Source: a virus. From it: DNA of 38,370 nt. The stretch spans positions 1 through 38,370 of the IMG/VR virus record IMGVR_UViG_3300023094_000022; one strand, 5' to 3'. Shown here piece after piece: positions 1-7,208 of this stretch; the first letter of the stretch is position 1, and every line of letters begins with the position of its first letter. The translations under genes were made by a program, and so were the position numbers. The notes beneath the pieces were generated by a model that ran no database searches, was not told the origin of the DNA, and saw nothing but the letters and a program-made list of their open reading frames with translations.

Positions 1-138
1 TTCATTTCATGTTTTTTATTAGTGATAAAACCTCTGTAAACGCATTCGCCTGTCCTCTCCAAAAGTCTACTGATTCCTTTTCAGTATTACCTAACTCACT
101 TTCTATTGCTGTTTGTTTTTTTTTTGCTTTACCGCAAA
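1..138. repeat. left copy of 138-bp terminal direct repeat
   Basis: Positions 1-138 recur at 38233-38370 in the same orientation, with differences only at 127 (c here, t at 38359) and 134 (g here, t at 38366). This is what a circular genome gives when the assembly runs past its own start. A genuine short terminal repeat is less likely because the repeat cuts through a gene rather than ending at a natural border. Confidence 0.95.
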
Positions 139-171
139 TTCTATTAAGTCTAATGTGTATTTATCGCTCAT
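2..171 (-). CDS. small phage protein split by a 10-A run; possible -1 frameshift product
   Basis: The ATG at 171 overlaps the stop of the upstream gene (ATGA). Frame 0 gives 22 residues and stops at 103-105. The -1 frame stays open from the A run (116-125) to a TGA at 2-4, giving a joined protein of about 57 residues that ends in GQANAFTEVLSLIKNMK. The join lies on A AAA AAC (115-121), in frame as a canonical -1 slippery heptamer. The TGA overlaps the ATG of the next gene (38237 on the circular map), as expected if the long product is real. The choices are programmed frameshifting, transcriptional slippage, or a one-base homopolymer error. Function not recognised. Confidence 0.6.
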
Positions 172-299
172 AGTATCCCTAACTTTATTAATTGTTTTTT
201 TAGCTTTGCTTGTTCTTTTGGACAAACTTTCAATAATTCATTAGCCTCAATAATTTTTTCTTTTTTTATTTCTTGTTTTGATTTTACTACTGTTTCCAT
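168..299 (-). CDS. 43-residue lysine-rich small protein
   Basis: The ORF from ATG 299 to TGA 168 encodes a strongly basic, probably helical peptide (starts METVVKSKQEIKKEK, ends LKKQLIKLGIL). It is the first gene after a good promoter at 322-353 and its stop overlaps the next start by ATGA, the coupling pattern used throughout this genome. No family recognised; Lys/Glu spacing suggests a short helix or coiled coil. Confidence 0.65.
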   Translation of the reverse strand: METVVKSKQEIKKEKIIEANELLKVCPKEQAKLKKQLIKLGIL

Positions 300-321
300 A
301 TCTGTTTGTTTTTATCTGATA

Positions 322-353
322 CAAATATACAACGTTAGTTTTGATTACGCAAA
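322..353 (-). promoter_or_regulatory. Bacteroidota-type promoter
   Basis: On the minus strand TTTG (350-353), 20 bp, then TATATTTG (322-329) match the Bacteroidota vegetative consensus (TTTG and TAnnTTTG). It lies 23 bp before the ATG at 299, so the leader would be about 16 nt. Confidence 0.75.
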
Positions 354-410
354 CATTATCATAATATTTAACAATTTTAACACATTACGCGTAGGATAGT
401 GGGTTTTTAA

Positions 411-614
411 CTAATGACCTGTTAAATAGATGTGTTTTAACATAAGGTTTCTACATACTGTAAAACTACCTCTGTAGTCAATTTCGTTAATTTTAAAGAA
501 CCAATCTTTACTTGTTGGAAACATTCGGTAAAGTGATAATCTTATTCCATTGCCTTCAAAAGTTGTTTCTCCAGTAATTGGGTATTGCATTTTTAAAAAC
601 TGTAATTCGCTCAT
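411..614 (-). CDS. 67-residue hypothetical protein
   Basis: Last gene of the leftward replication operon, 17 bp after the primase-helicase stop. The product contains a compact motif-rich sequence (YPITGETTFEGNGIRLSLYR, DWFFKINEIDYRG) suggesting a small beta-rich fold, with no membrane segment or cysteines. Not recognised. The 111 bp after it (300-410) hold only the promoter for the next unit. Confidence 0.7.
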   Translation of the reverse strand: MSELQFLKMQYPITGETTFEGNGIRLSLYRMFPTSKDWFFKINEIDYRGSFTVCRNLMLKHIYLTGH

Positions 615-631
615 ATTTTTTTAATTTTAAG

Positions 632-2419
632 TTAAAATGGTACATCTTCACCATCATCCGAATGTATCTTCGCCTCGTCTAAAAAGTGCTTATTATCCTC
701 TATAGGCTTAGTCTCAGGCGTAATGTAGCCTATCCAGTTGTGATAGTTTGGAGTGCCTTTGTAGTAACGCCCGTTGATTCTATCCCATCCAAATTGAACG
801 CATCCAGTTTGTCCCCAATGTTTAAACTTTACTTTCTGAATATAAACCTCAGTTTGTAGAGTTTGAAGGTTTCTATAGACTGTGATTCCATTGGCGGTTT
901 TATTGTAGAAGTTTGCCGAACCCGAGATACTATAAAGATTTGGGATCTCATAAGCTCCGGTTTGTTTATCCTTTTGTATTTTGGTAGGGTGAGCAACTAA
1001 GAAGCAGTGCACTTTATTTTTTTCACAAAACATGGTTATTTTATCCAATTGCTCTGAAATATACTTAGTTTCGTTTGTGGTATATTGGTGATCTAATTTG
1101 TTCCATGCGTCGATAACAAAAGAGTTAACGCCTTTTTTACGAACCAAAGATTTAACCGCTGTTAGGATTGTATCGAGTGTGAAATTATCTTTAGGGTTTA
1201 TAAAAAAGAAGTTGTTAGCGTGGTATTCGATCATTTCTTTAAGCTCGTTTGGGTTCATTCGGTCTGGACCTTCGAAAGATTTACCTGTTATTTTCTCTGC
1301 AAACTTACTAAAGTGAAGTTCTAAAGGGTGATTCTCTGGAGAGTAAAGTGCTGTTTTCCATTGGTGAGAAACGTTAAGACGGCATAATAAGAAGTCTAAG
1401 AACTCAGATTTACCGTGTCCAGGTATTCCGGTAATGGTTGTTAAGTACCCAGGCTGGAATTTAAGAAACATATCAAACTCTCCCATTCCAATACCGTCAC
1501 CTGAAGGTAGACCGTTATTGTAAAAGTTCATAATGTCTGACTCTATGTCGTTGGCGTTAAAAACCCCCTCAATTGGAAATTCTTTTTTCTCGTTTAATGC
1601 GTCCTCTATTCCAGTTGTGCCGTATTTAATCAGGCAATCGTTCGCATCTTTGCAATCTTTAAATACTACGGTAGTACAATTTTCGTAACCTAAACGCCTT
1701 GCAAGTTCATCTTTAAGTCTGTTTCCTACATGGTCATTGTCCAAAGCTAAGACAAAACGGTGTGTGTCGTCGAACCAATCGATACAGTTATCGAGATAGT
1801 CTAAGTTAATTTTACCCTTGTCACTACATCCATTCGGAACTGATATGGCATTCTTATAACCCGACTGAGCGAGTGCCAGTACATCCATTTCACCCTCAAC
1901 TATTATAATCTCGTCATTCGACAAAACTGCATCGAGGTTGTAAAAAATAAGCTCAGCATCTTTGTACATTTTGAAGTGTTTATCACGGGTTCTGTATTTA
2001 ACATTTACCAGTTCGCCACGTCTAAAATAATTGAATTGTATAGTCCCCTCGTTTTTTTGGCTCTGAGGCATCCATTCTGACCCCTCAGTGACTTTAAATT
2101 CATTTAAGGTACTTTGACTTATCTTTCTACTTTCGAACCATTGTACGGCATTATTTGAAAGATTTGTCTTGTTTTTCCAAACTGGCATCTTGTACTCTTT
2201 AACTGGAATGTATTCCGGTTTATCCTGAACGGCTACCAAAACAACTCCACAATGGTTACATTTACCAGCTCCCTTCTTAACGTTAAATCCAAAACACTTA
2301 AGGTTTTTCTTTTTACGGTGCTCTGAGCATACTGGGCAAAGTATTGTATTTTCACCTGCCTTGTTAAGTTCTATAGTGTATTCCTTTTTATCTTCGGGGT
2401 TAATTACTTTTGTGTCCAT
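632..2419 (-). CDS. DnaB-like replicative helicase with primase (Twinkle/T7 gp4-like)
   Basis: A 595-residue two-module replication protein that should unwind the fork 5'-3' and either prime it or carry a primase-derived N-terminus. In order: zinc-ribbon cysteines at 28/31 and 54/57; a TOPRIM-like core with EGEMD at 175-179 and the acidic LALDNDHVG at 224-232; a RecA/DnaB-type ATPase with Walker A GIPGHGKS at 331-338 and a Walker-B-like SFVID near 433-437. The length fits the family. It starts 5 bp after the initiator gene stop, so initiator and helicase are made together. A clear ring-helicase call; active priming is less certain because I cannot map every primase motif. Confidence 0.92.
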   Translation of the reverse strand: MDTKVINPEDKKEYTIELNKAGENTILCPVCSEHRKKKNLKCFGFNVKKGAGKCNHCGVVLVAVQDKPEYIPVKEYKMPVWKNKTNLSNNAVQWFESRKISQSTLNEFKVTEGSEWMPQSQKNEGTIQFNYFRRGELVNVKYRTRDKHFKMYKDAELIFYNLDAVLSNDEIIIVEGEMDVLALAQSGYKNAISVPNGCSDKGKINLDYLDNCIDWFDDTHRFVLALDNDHVGNRLKDELARRLGYENCTTVVFKDCKDANDCLIKYGTTGIEDALNEKKEFPIEGVFNANDIESDIMNFYNNGLPSGDGIGMGEFDMFLKFQPGYLTTITGIPGHGKSEFLDFLLCRLNVSHQWKTALYSPENHPLELHFSKFAEKITGKSFEGPDRMNPNELKEMIEYHANNFFFINPKDNFTLDTILTAVKSLVRKKGVNSFVIDAWNKLDHQYTTNETKYISEQLDKITMFCEKNKVHCFLVAHPTKIQKDKQTGAYEIPNLYSISGSANFYNKTANGITVYRNLQTLQTEVYIQKVKFKHWGQTGCVQFGWDRINGRYYKGTPNYHNWIGYITPETKPIEDNKHFLDEAKIHSDDGEDVPF

Positions 2420-2424
2420 AATTT

Positions 2425-3102
2425 TTAATATACCATTTTTAAGGTGTTTGGATCTTTAGGAGGGTTTTTAACTAACCAGTTTTTGAAATGGCTTGTAAAT
2501 TTCTGAAATGTTGGGTAAGATAATTCCGAATGCTTTCTGAAAATATCCAATTGTGTTAAAAGTTGTTCTCTGGAATAACCTCGTCTTAATAAACTTTCAA
2601 AGTCAGAACTATTTGGAAAATCTTTAAAAAAAATATCAATCAAATTTTCTTTATTTTGTTTTGTTATATTCTGTTCTATACTATTCTGTTCTATTATGGT
2701 TTCGTTTAGGTTATGGCTTTGGTTTCGTTTAGGTTTCGTTTCGGTTTTTTTTGGTCTACCTCCCTTGCTACCATTGGTTTTCTTAATTTCCCAAATTTCC
2801 ATGTTTTCATTCAAAACCTCAGAATAAAACATTTTACCGTCAAGTTGCAGTAAGTTAATTTTAACACAGTCTTTAAACCAATTCTGGAATTTATCAGGGT
2901 CTTTGCAGCCAATTATGTCGGCCAACATTTGCAGGGAAATATCGTCACTTTCGAAACAATAACCGTCCTGATCCCTTAAAACTTCTATAACATCCCAATA
3001 AATACCTTTGCCCCAATGCCCATAAATGAAGGTCATTTTACGCATGCGCGTTCCTCGGCCCGCCGTTGAATCGTGCTTAAACCAATAAGAATCTTTAGCC
3101 AC
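2425..3102 (-). CDS. replication initiator-like protein (DUF4373 / winged-helix type)
   Basis: About 225 residues. The N-terminal part (AKDSYWFKHDSTAGRGTRMRK ... YGHWGKGIYWDVIEVLRDQ) matches the winged-helix start of phage replisome organisers of the DUF4373 (Lin1244/Lin1753) type. A low-complexity Asn/Gln linker follows and then a C-terminal helical domain that could contact the helicase encoded immediately downstream. The start is taken as GTG at 3102, placed 6 nt after GGAGG; a TTG at 3108 is also possible. It overlaps the 3' end of the 51-residue gene upstream. The linker DNA contains direct repeats that could be origin iterons. Confidence 0.7.
   Translation of the reverse strand: MAKDSYWFKHDSTAGRGTRMRKMTFIYGHWGKGIYWDVIEVLRDQDGYCFESDDISLQMLADIIGCKDPDKFQNWFKDCVKINLLQLDGKMFYSEVLNENMEIWEIKKTNGSKGGRPKKTETKPKRNQSHNLNETIIEQNSIEQNITKQNKENLIDIFFKDFPNSSDFESLLRRGYSREQLLTQLDIFRKHSELSYPTFQKFTSHFKNWLVKNPPKDPNTLKMVY
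2668..2741. repeat. direct repeats inside the initiator gene; candidate replication origin
   Basis: Plus strand: ATTCTGTTCTAT at 2668-2679 and 2683-2694 (15-bp period), and GGTTTCGTTTAGGTT at 2698-2712 and 2721-2735 with a third partial copy at 2732-2741. A very AT-rich stretch lies beside them (about 2620-2670). Iterons plus an AT-rich element inside the initiator gene is the lambda O/ori layout. Part of the repetition may simply be low-complexity linker codons. Confidence 0.4.
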
Positions 3103-3250
3103 AAACAACCTCCAGTCCGCGTGAGGTAATATGTTTTGTTGAAAATTGGAAAGTTGTTAACCAGCGTTTTGTTTCTGGATTCCAAACAAACTTTGAGTTC
3201 ATAGAACGGAAGTTCTTGTATTCTCTGAATACGTTAATGAAAGTCTTCAT
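3095..3250 (-). CDS. 51-residue basic small protein, leader gene of the replication operon
   Basis: The ATG at 3250 follows the structured leader and gives a product beginning MKTFINVFREYKNFRSMNSK, rich in Lys/Arg and aromatics. Its stop lies 8 bp inside the initiator gene (GTG 3102), so the two are probably translationally coupled. The position directly after a structured leader also fits a regulatory leader peptide. No family recognised. Confidence 0.65.
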   Translation of the reverse strand: MKTFINVFREYKNFRSMNSKFVWNPETKRWLTTFQFSTKHITSRGLEVVCG

Positions 3251-3351
3251 GTGTGATGTCTATTAAATGAAAAAGCCTTAAACGTTGTGCTGGAAGACAC
3301 GCAGTAAAAGGCTTAATCGAGTAAAATCTTAATTATCGCTTCCAGACGATG
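3251..3351 (-). ncRNA. structured 5' leader RNA A (kissing-hairpin type) of the initiator-helicase operon
   Basis: The predicted transcript starts near 3351. Its first bases form a hairpin (ATCG/CGAT, 3335-3350) whose loop carries CTGGAAG (minus strand, 3339-3345). A larger stem (AAGCCTT/AAGGCTT, 3308-3314 with 3273-3279) encloses CTTCCAG (3290-3296), complementary to that loop over 7 bases. A T-run follows the large stem, so it may act as a terminator or attenuator. The ATG is 22 nt further. Leader B (6714-6828) has the same plan with different bases. No other content seen in this 119-bp gap. Confidence 0.5.
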
Positions 3352-3356
3352 TTTTA

Positions 3357-3388
3357 CAAATGTAAATAATTATTTCAAAGTTTCCAAA
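3357..3388 (-). promoter_or_regulatory. Bacteroidota-type promoter for leader A
   Basis: Minus strand TTTG (3385-3388), 20 bp, TACATTTG (3357-3364). The -33 box lies inside the end of the resolvase gene. The start of transcription would fall at about 3351, exactly at the first hairpin of leader A. Confidence 0.75.
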
Positions 3389-3696
3389 TTAAATTTAAAA
3401 TATTCTTGTGATTTTGAAACTATTTTTTTAGTAATAACAAGCTGGTAAATATCCCTATCGTTTATCAAATACTTCTTTTGTAAAATATCCAATATCATTT
3501 TTATGGGATTGTCCAGGTCGCTAAGTTTATTACTGAATCCTAACTCAATACTTATCGAATAAGGAGCTTCAGGTATTGTAATCTTTGGTAGTATTAAAAG
3601 AGTGGCGGCTTCGTATGCCCTGTATTTTGGCGTCTTATAACGTTGTCCTTGCCACGCTTCATTAACACTGAGTGGCTTAATTTGTATTGTGTGCAT
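3370..3696 (-). CDS. RusA-like Holliday junction resolvase
   Basis: A 108-residue protein of the RusA fold, which as a dimer cuts four-way DNA junctions during phage recombination or before packaging. The diagnostic segment is SDLDNPIKMILD at 59-70: acidic residues D60 and D62, N63, K66 and D70, followed by a second acidic patch at D80/D82 (INDRDI). The length is near the usual 110-140. The neighbours include a RecT-like annealing protein upstream in the same unit, supporting a recombination module. Metal-binding residues look intact. Confidence 0.8.
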   Translation of the reverse strand: MHTIQIKPLSVNEAWQGQRYKTPKYRAYEAATLLILPKITIPEAPYSISIELGFSNKLSDLDNPIKMILDILQKKYLINDRDIYQLVITKKIVSKSQEYFKFNLETLK

Positions 3697-3734
3697 TCGG
3701 TTAACCTACAAAATTAATTCCACCCGCGCAAGGG

Positions 3735-4196
3735 TTACCAATCAGAACCACCAGAAGATGAACTATCCGAGCTACTGCTTGAATCGTAAGAAGATCCGCT
3801 ATCATAACTTGATGAGTCAGAAGGCGAACTGTAATCGCTAGAGTCGTGAGAATAATGACTAGGAGCATCGTAACTAGGTGTATTATCACTACTCGAATTG
3901 TGATGCGAATAACCTTCATTGTTATCATTACCTACCCATAAAGGACTTAATGGATTTAAAGGGTTAATTGGACTTAGCGGATCTGTTATAGGATCATAAT
4001 TATTTCTACCAGGGTAATCATAACCGTTATAAGGGTGCTCAGATTTTAAGTTTCCTTTTTTATCATAACTTCTGATCATTGGGCCGCTATAGCCTTGAGT
4101 CAATATACTACACCCTTTGTATTTTTTACTTGAAAAATCCTCTAACTCAGGTTTCTTTTTTTCTTTAATTCCGAATAATCTTTTTATCCAATTCAT
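3735..4196 (-). CDS. Ser/Asp-rich low-complexity protein
   Basis: 153 residues. The N-terminus (MNWIKRLFGIKEKKKPE) is a basic amphipathic stretch that could touch membrane. The middle has proline/asparagine repeats (ITDPLSPINPLNPLSPL), and the last third is almost only Ser, Asp, Tyr and Gly, ending GGSDW. It overlaps the stop of the upstream YopX gene by 4 bp. The C-terminus is probably disordered. Function not recognised. A second frame over the repetitive part is also open but looks like a by-product of biased codons. Confidence 0.7.
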   Translation of the reverse strand: MNWIKRLFGIKEKKKPELEDFSSKKYKGCSILTQGYSGPMIRSYDKKGNLKSEHPYNGYDYPGRNNYDPITDPLSPINPLNPLSPLWVGNDNNEGYSHHNSSSDNTPSYDAPSHYSHDSSDYSSPSDSSSYDSGSSYDSSSSSDSSSSGGSDW

Positions 4197-4588
4197 AACT
4201 TATACTTTTTTAAGTAAATATTACCAACCACTTCAACTTTAAAAAGCTGACCATCGTTTAACCCTAAATTAAATCCATTTGAAAAGTAAGATATAACGTC
4301 ATCAGGCATAGACCCCTGATATCCAAACGACCCGTTTTTATAAATCACTTCATGATCAAATTTTCCCATGTGTCTAACAATATCCCCCTCGTATATTTCC
4401 CTGCCGTTCTTATCGAATAGTCCGGTAAATTGCATTAAAGGTTCTTTTATTAAAATATGCGTGTCATTATAATCATTAAGTGAATTTTTCAACTCGCCTA
4501 TGTCATTAGCTGTAAATCCAGACGCATCAAAATAAACCATGCATTCATTTAACTTATCCCAGACTCTAAATTCTATACGTCTTCTCAT
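4193..4588 (-). CDS. YopX family protein, copy 1
   Basis: About 131 residues. The start is ATG 4588, which overlaps the preceding stop by ATGA; a longer upstream extension is open but lacks family similarity. YopX hallmarks are RRRIEFRVWDKLNECMVYF at the start, then MQFTGLFDKNGREIYEGDIV in the middle and VVGNIY near the end. YopX proteins are common in phage early regions; no biochemical role is established. A diverged second copy is at 8087-8515. Confidence 0.85.
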   Translation of the reverse strand: MRRRIEFRVWDKLNECMVYFDASGFTANDIGELKNSLNDYNDTHILIKEPLMQFTGLFDKNGREIYEGDIVRHMGKFDHEVIYKNGSFGYQGSMPDDVISYFSNGFNLGLNDGQLFKVEVVGNIYLKKYKL

Positions 4589-5277
4589 GATTTCAACCTC
4601 CCTAATATCTCTTCTAATTTCTCCACCGGCACAGTAACGCCCGATATTGATACGGTGCATTTCTTCATACTAGCCACTTCAATCATGCACTCTACAGTTG
4701 CAGTACTGTACGATTCTCCATTAACCGCCGCAAACAGCTCCTTACCATACAACGGATGCGTAGTTATCTCAACAACGTGGGAGCCTATTGTTAGGGGTGG
4801 GTAAGCAACTATTGTGGCCCACTGGCCTTCATGGTATAAACAAGCCCCGCCATTTCCTTTTATAGCTCCATATAAAGCGTCTCTATAAGTGTCATATGCA
4901 TAGTCTGCTCTACAAAAATCATCGCCATTTGAAGGAAAATTATCCGGCATTTTTACCGTTACCTTATCCTTAAACCCTCTCTTCTCAGCCTCTTTAATCA
5001 AAGCCGCTTCGATTTCTGAGGCTGACATCAGTTCATATCTATTACTCGGCGAAGGATAAAAATCTTCATACCATTTACCTTGTCTGAATCCTACGGTTAA
5101 GTTTTGGTAGCCATTAAATAAAAATTCCAATCCCTCGACTTCTAAAGACCTGACCCATGTACCTTTAGAGGGGGTGTATTTTTCTACTGGTTCCGGCTCA
5201 CTCTCCCCCAGCCCCCTCTTCAATACGTCTAACTGCTGTTGCATCACTTCCAATGCGTGTTTTGTTTCTGATTTCAT
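4585..5277 (-). CDS. 230-residue hypothetical protein
   Basis: The first 30 residues look helical and acidic (QQQLDVLKRGLGESEPEPVE). The rest is mixed alpha/beta with DFCRADYAYDTYRDALYGAI, then a Gly-rich GAIKGNGGACLYHEGQWA segment. The last 25 residues (CTVSISGVTVPVEKLEEILG) resemble a short beta-strand plus helix. Sits in an ATGA-coupled chain with genes on both sides. Not recognised; the Trp/Tyr-rich middle would suit a ligand- or DNA-binding domain but this is a guess. Confidence 0.75.
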   Translation of the reverse strand: MKSETKHALEVMQQQLDVLKRGLGESEPEPVEKYTPSKGTWVRSLEVEGLEFLFNGYQNLTVGFRQGKWYEDFYPSPSNRYELMSASEIEAALIKEAEKRGFKDKVTVKMPDNFPSNGDDFCRADYAYDTYRDALYGAIKGNGGACLYHEGQWATIVAYPPLTIGSHVVEITTHPLYGKELFAAVNGESYSTATVECMIEVASMKKCTVSISGVTVPVEKLEEILGRLKS

Positions 5278-5471
5278 GGATTTCTTTTTTTAAATTCATA
5301 TTCTTTCAATAATTTATACGCTTTTATACTGGCTTTCTTTAGCTCTGCATGGGTAGCGTCCCCCTCAAAGAAGTTATCTTTTATCGATACCTCTTTATAC
5401 TCCACTTCTGAAAATTGAGACCTGTTAGCCTCAAATTCAGATAGGATTAATCTAACTAAAACATATTCCAT
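5274..5471 (-). CDS. 65-residue hypothetical protein
   Basis: A small mixed-charge protein starting MEYVLVRLILSEFEANRSQF, ending in a helix AYKLLKEYEFKKRNP. ATGA overlap with the downstream gene at 5274-5277. It begins 10 bp after the stop of an HNH endonuclease gene; before that insertion it would have followed the RecT-like gene. No family recognised. Confidence 0.7.
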   Translation of the reverse strand: MEYVLVRLILSEFEANRSQFSEVEYKEVSIKDNFFEGDATHAELKKASIKAYKLLKEYEFKKRNP

Positions 5472-5481
5472 ATAAATAATT

Positions 5482-6021
5482 TTATAAATGATTCCAATTT
5501 TTTCTACATATTATATTACTAATTGTTTTTTTACAAACTGAATATTTATGAGCTAAATGTTTTTGCGTGAAACTACCAGACTCGTATAATCTTCTAATCT
5601 CAAGAACAATTGAATCTGTTAGTTTAAAATTTCTAGAACCTTCTCCTTTCCTTAAAACTATTAAGCCTGTATTTATAGCGTGATTAACATTTTCCGAATT
5701 AGTACACCACTCTAAATTTTCAACTCTGTTATCGGTTTTGATTCCGTTAATATGGTTTACCTGCGGCTTGTTTTTAGGGTTAGGAATAAAGGCTTTAGCG
5801 ATTAATCTGTGAACTGAAACAGAAGAAGAAAATCCGTCCTTCGATAAAATAAATAATTTGTAACCGTTGCTATTAGTTGATTTAAGAATTAATTCTTTTT
5901 TTATTGCAAAGCCTTTTTTGGTCCGGTGCTTTATTTTTCTATTTAAACTCTTTAAATTTCCAATAGAAGAAATCTCATAAATACCCTCGTATCCTATTAC
6001 GCTTTTCCATACCTCTTCCAT
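5482..6021 (-). CDS. free-standing HNH endonuclease with NUMOD4 and C-terminal HTH
   Basis: 179 residues. NUMOD4-like start (EVWKSVIGYEGIYEISSIGN, 3-22), HNH core at about 70-106 (HRLIAKAFIPNPKN, VNHINGIKTDNRVENLEWCT, with H90, N98 and N102), then a C-terminal helix-turn-helix for site recognition (about 140-175). This is the usual make-up of phage-encoded homing endonucleases. It sits with 2-bp and 10-bp spacings between the RecT-like gene and the next ORF, consistent with insertion between genes without disrupting a reading frame. Confidence 0.9.
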   Translation of the reverse strand: MEEVWKSVIGYEGIYEISSIGNLKSLNRKIKHRTKKGFAIKKELILKSTNSNGYKLFILSKDGFSSSVSVHRLIAKAFIPNPKNKPQVNHINGIKTDNRVENLEWCTNSENVNHAINTGLIVLRKGEGSRNFKLTDSIVLEIRRLYESGSFTQKHLAHKYSVCKKTISNIICRKNWNHL

Positions 6022-6023
6022 AG

Positions 6024-6713
6024 CTATGCGGGATTAGTAAATTCTAGTTTCTTAGCAGCAGCAGCACCTTTAACCGTTTCGTGTTTTTGTAAATCAACTG
6101 GCAATCCTTTGTAAAAAGAACCCAACGTTTCTAAGTCGCCACACTCTGCAATTGATAAAACTACGTCGCGTATATCTGATTCGTTGTAAACCTCAGTGTG
6201 AGGAACGTCTTCTACTTTTGGCGGCTCAACATCTGGCATTTCTTCCGGTACATAAATAGGGCCACTGAATACATCTGGACAATACCATTTTACACCGTTC
6301 GAAATAGCACGAGCAAATAGCATATTCTTAGGAAACTTGTCTATGTTTTTAGTCCCTGCTTTTTTAGCATCTTCGATTGTAAAAGTACTGTTACCAATTT
6401 TTTCTTTACTCTGGTAAAAATCAATACTGCATTTTGTTTCGTCTTGCTGAATTACTTTATAGTCATACTTACCAGAACCTTTAACGCGACTTGCAATTAA
6501 ACCGGCTCCGATTGTTGGCTTGCCTTGTATGATATGAATTCCAGTCATGCTAGCGAATGGGGGAATTCCAATCTCTTGCCCTGCTTGAATTTTTACAATA
6601 GCTTGCGCTGCGCTTTTAGTGTCTGCAAACATTCCTGATTCGGCAAATGCTTTCGCCATGTTCATAAGCTCACCTAGTGGTAACTGTTGAACGGTTGTTA
6701 ATTTGTTTTCCAT
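6024..6713 (-). CDS. RecT-like single-strand annealing protein
   Basis: 229 residues. The N-terminal segment (MAKAFAESGMFAD ... AAQAIVKIQAGQEIGIPPFA) and GIHIIQGKPTIGAGLIASRVKGSGKYDYKV are characteristic of a RecT-type phage annealing family. The FARAISNGVKWYCPDVFSG motif (about 134-152) is a hallmark of the same group. The C-terminal 70 residues are acidic and low-complexity, a likely partner-docking tail. It would coat and anneal ssDNA with the DUF3127 SSB-like protein and the RusA-like resolvase in this region. First gene after structured leader B. Confidence 0.7.
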   Translation of the reverse strand: MENKLTTVQQLPLGELMNMAKAFAESGMFADTKSAAQAIVKIQAGQEIGIPPFASMTGIHIIQGKPTIGAGLIASRVKGSGKYDYKVIQQDETKCSIDFYQSKEKIGNSTFTIEDAKKAGTKNIDKFPKNMLFARAISNGVKWYCPDVFSGPIYVPEEMPDVEPPKVEDVPHTEVYNESDIRDVVLSIAECGDLETLGSFYKGLPVDLQKHETVKGAAAAKKLEFTNPA

Positions 6714-6828
6714 TGTATAAAAATATAAAGCCTATCCCAGAAGTCTCGCCTGTAGGCAGAACGCATACAGCAACCAGGATAGGCAATGTTTATGAAAGTT
6801 AATTGTTGGCATCAAGCGAGATTTGATT
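6714..6828 (-). ncRNA. structured 5' leader RNA B (kissing-hairpin type) of the RecT-like operon
   Basis: The predicted transcript starts near 6828 directly with a hairpin (ATCAA/TTGAT, 6811-6827) whose loop reads ATCTCGC. A second, larger stem GCCTATCC/GGATAGGC (6777-6784 with 6730-6737, 8 bp) encloses a smaller helix CTGTA/TACAG and a segment GCGAGA (6744-6749) complementary to the first loop over 6 bases. A U-rich stretch follows, then the ATG 16 nt after the large stem. Same order and spacing as leader A, different bases. Nothing else seen in this 150-bp gap. Confidence 0.5.
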
Positions 6829-6831
6829 TTA

Positions 6832-6863
6832 CAAATATAGGTTATTTGTTTTGGGATTGCAAG
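6832..6863 (-). promoter_or_regulatory. Bacteroidota-type promoter for leader B
   Basis: Minus strand CTTG (6860-6863), 20 bp, TATATTTG (6832-6839). The -7 box is perfect and the -33 box has one mismatch. Transcription would begin at the first hairpin of leader B. Confidence 0.7.
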
Positions 6864-7208
6864 TTATTGCAGAACTATTTTATCTATTAATTTAGATTTA
6901 CTTTGATTTATTACCAAGTGTTGAAACCGATCATAAAATTTATAGTCGTCACTTTCGAATACGTGAATAAAATAATTATGCTTTTGTAGATTTATAATAT
7001 CTTCTTTAGTAAACCAATTGTATAAAGTCTCTAACGAATCAGTTGCAGATAAATATCCTTTTAATTCAGGGTCAAAATCCATTTTTAAATCTTTGTTTAA
7101 GCAAAAATTAAATTCGTTGTGAATTAATCCGGTGTGAGTACCCTTAAAGTCGTACCATAAACCTTGCATTGTTTCTGAGTGGTTAACTCTGTAGAATGTT
7201 TTTGTCAT
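6864..7208 (-). CDS. 114-residue hypothetical protein
   Basis: Starts MTKTFYRVNHSETMQGLWYD and contains several aromatic-rich stretches (HNEFNFCLNKDLKMDFDPEL, HNYFIHVFESDDYKFYDRF). The start (FYRVNHSETMQGLWYDFKGT) resembles small phage proteins that open with a beta-hairpin, but I cannot name a family. The stop is next to the -33 box of the leader B promoter. Spaced 35 bp from the gene upstream. Confidence 0.7.
   Translation of the reverse strand: MTKTFYRVNHSETMQGLWYDFKGTHTGLIHNEFNFCLNKDLKMDFDPELKGYLSATDSLETLYNWFTKEDIINLQKHNYFIHVFESDDYKFYDRFQHLVINQSKSKLIDKIVLQ

Noticed and set aside
1098-1316. Plus-strand open frame inside the helicase gene
   Set aside because: Antisense to clearly coding DNA, without promoter or recognisable product.
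2668-2741. CRISPR-like array
   Set aside because: The repeats are short, of two kinds, close together and inside a coding linker; no cas genes are present.
3701-3928. Open frame over the Ser/Asp-rich gene (75 residues, hydrophobic)
   Set aside because: It is a shifted reading of repetitive codons in the gene 3735-4196 and has no own start context.
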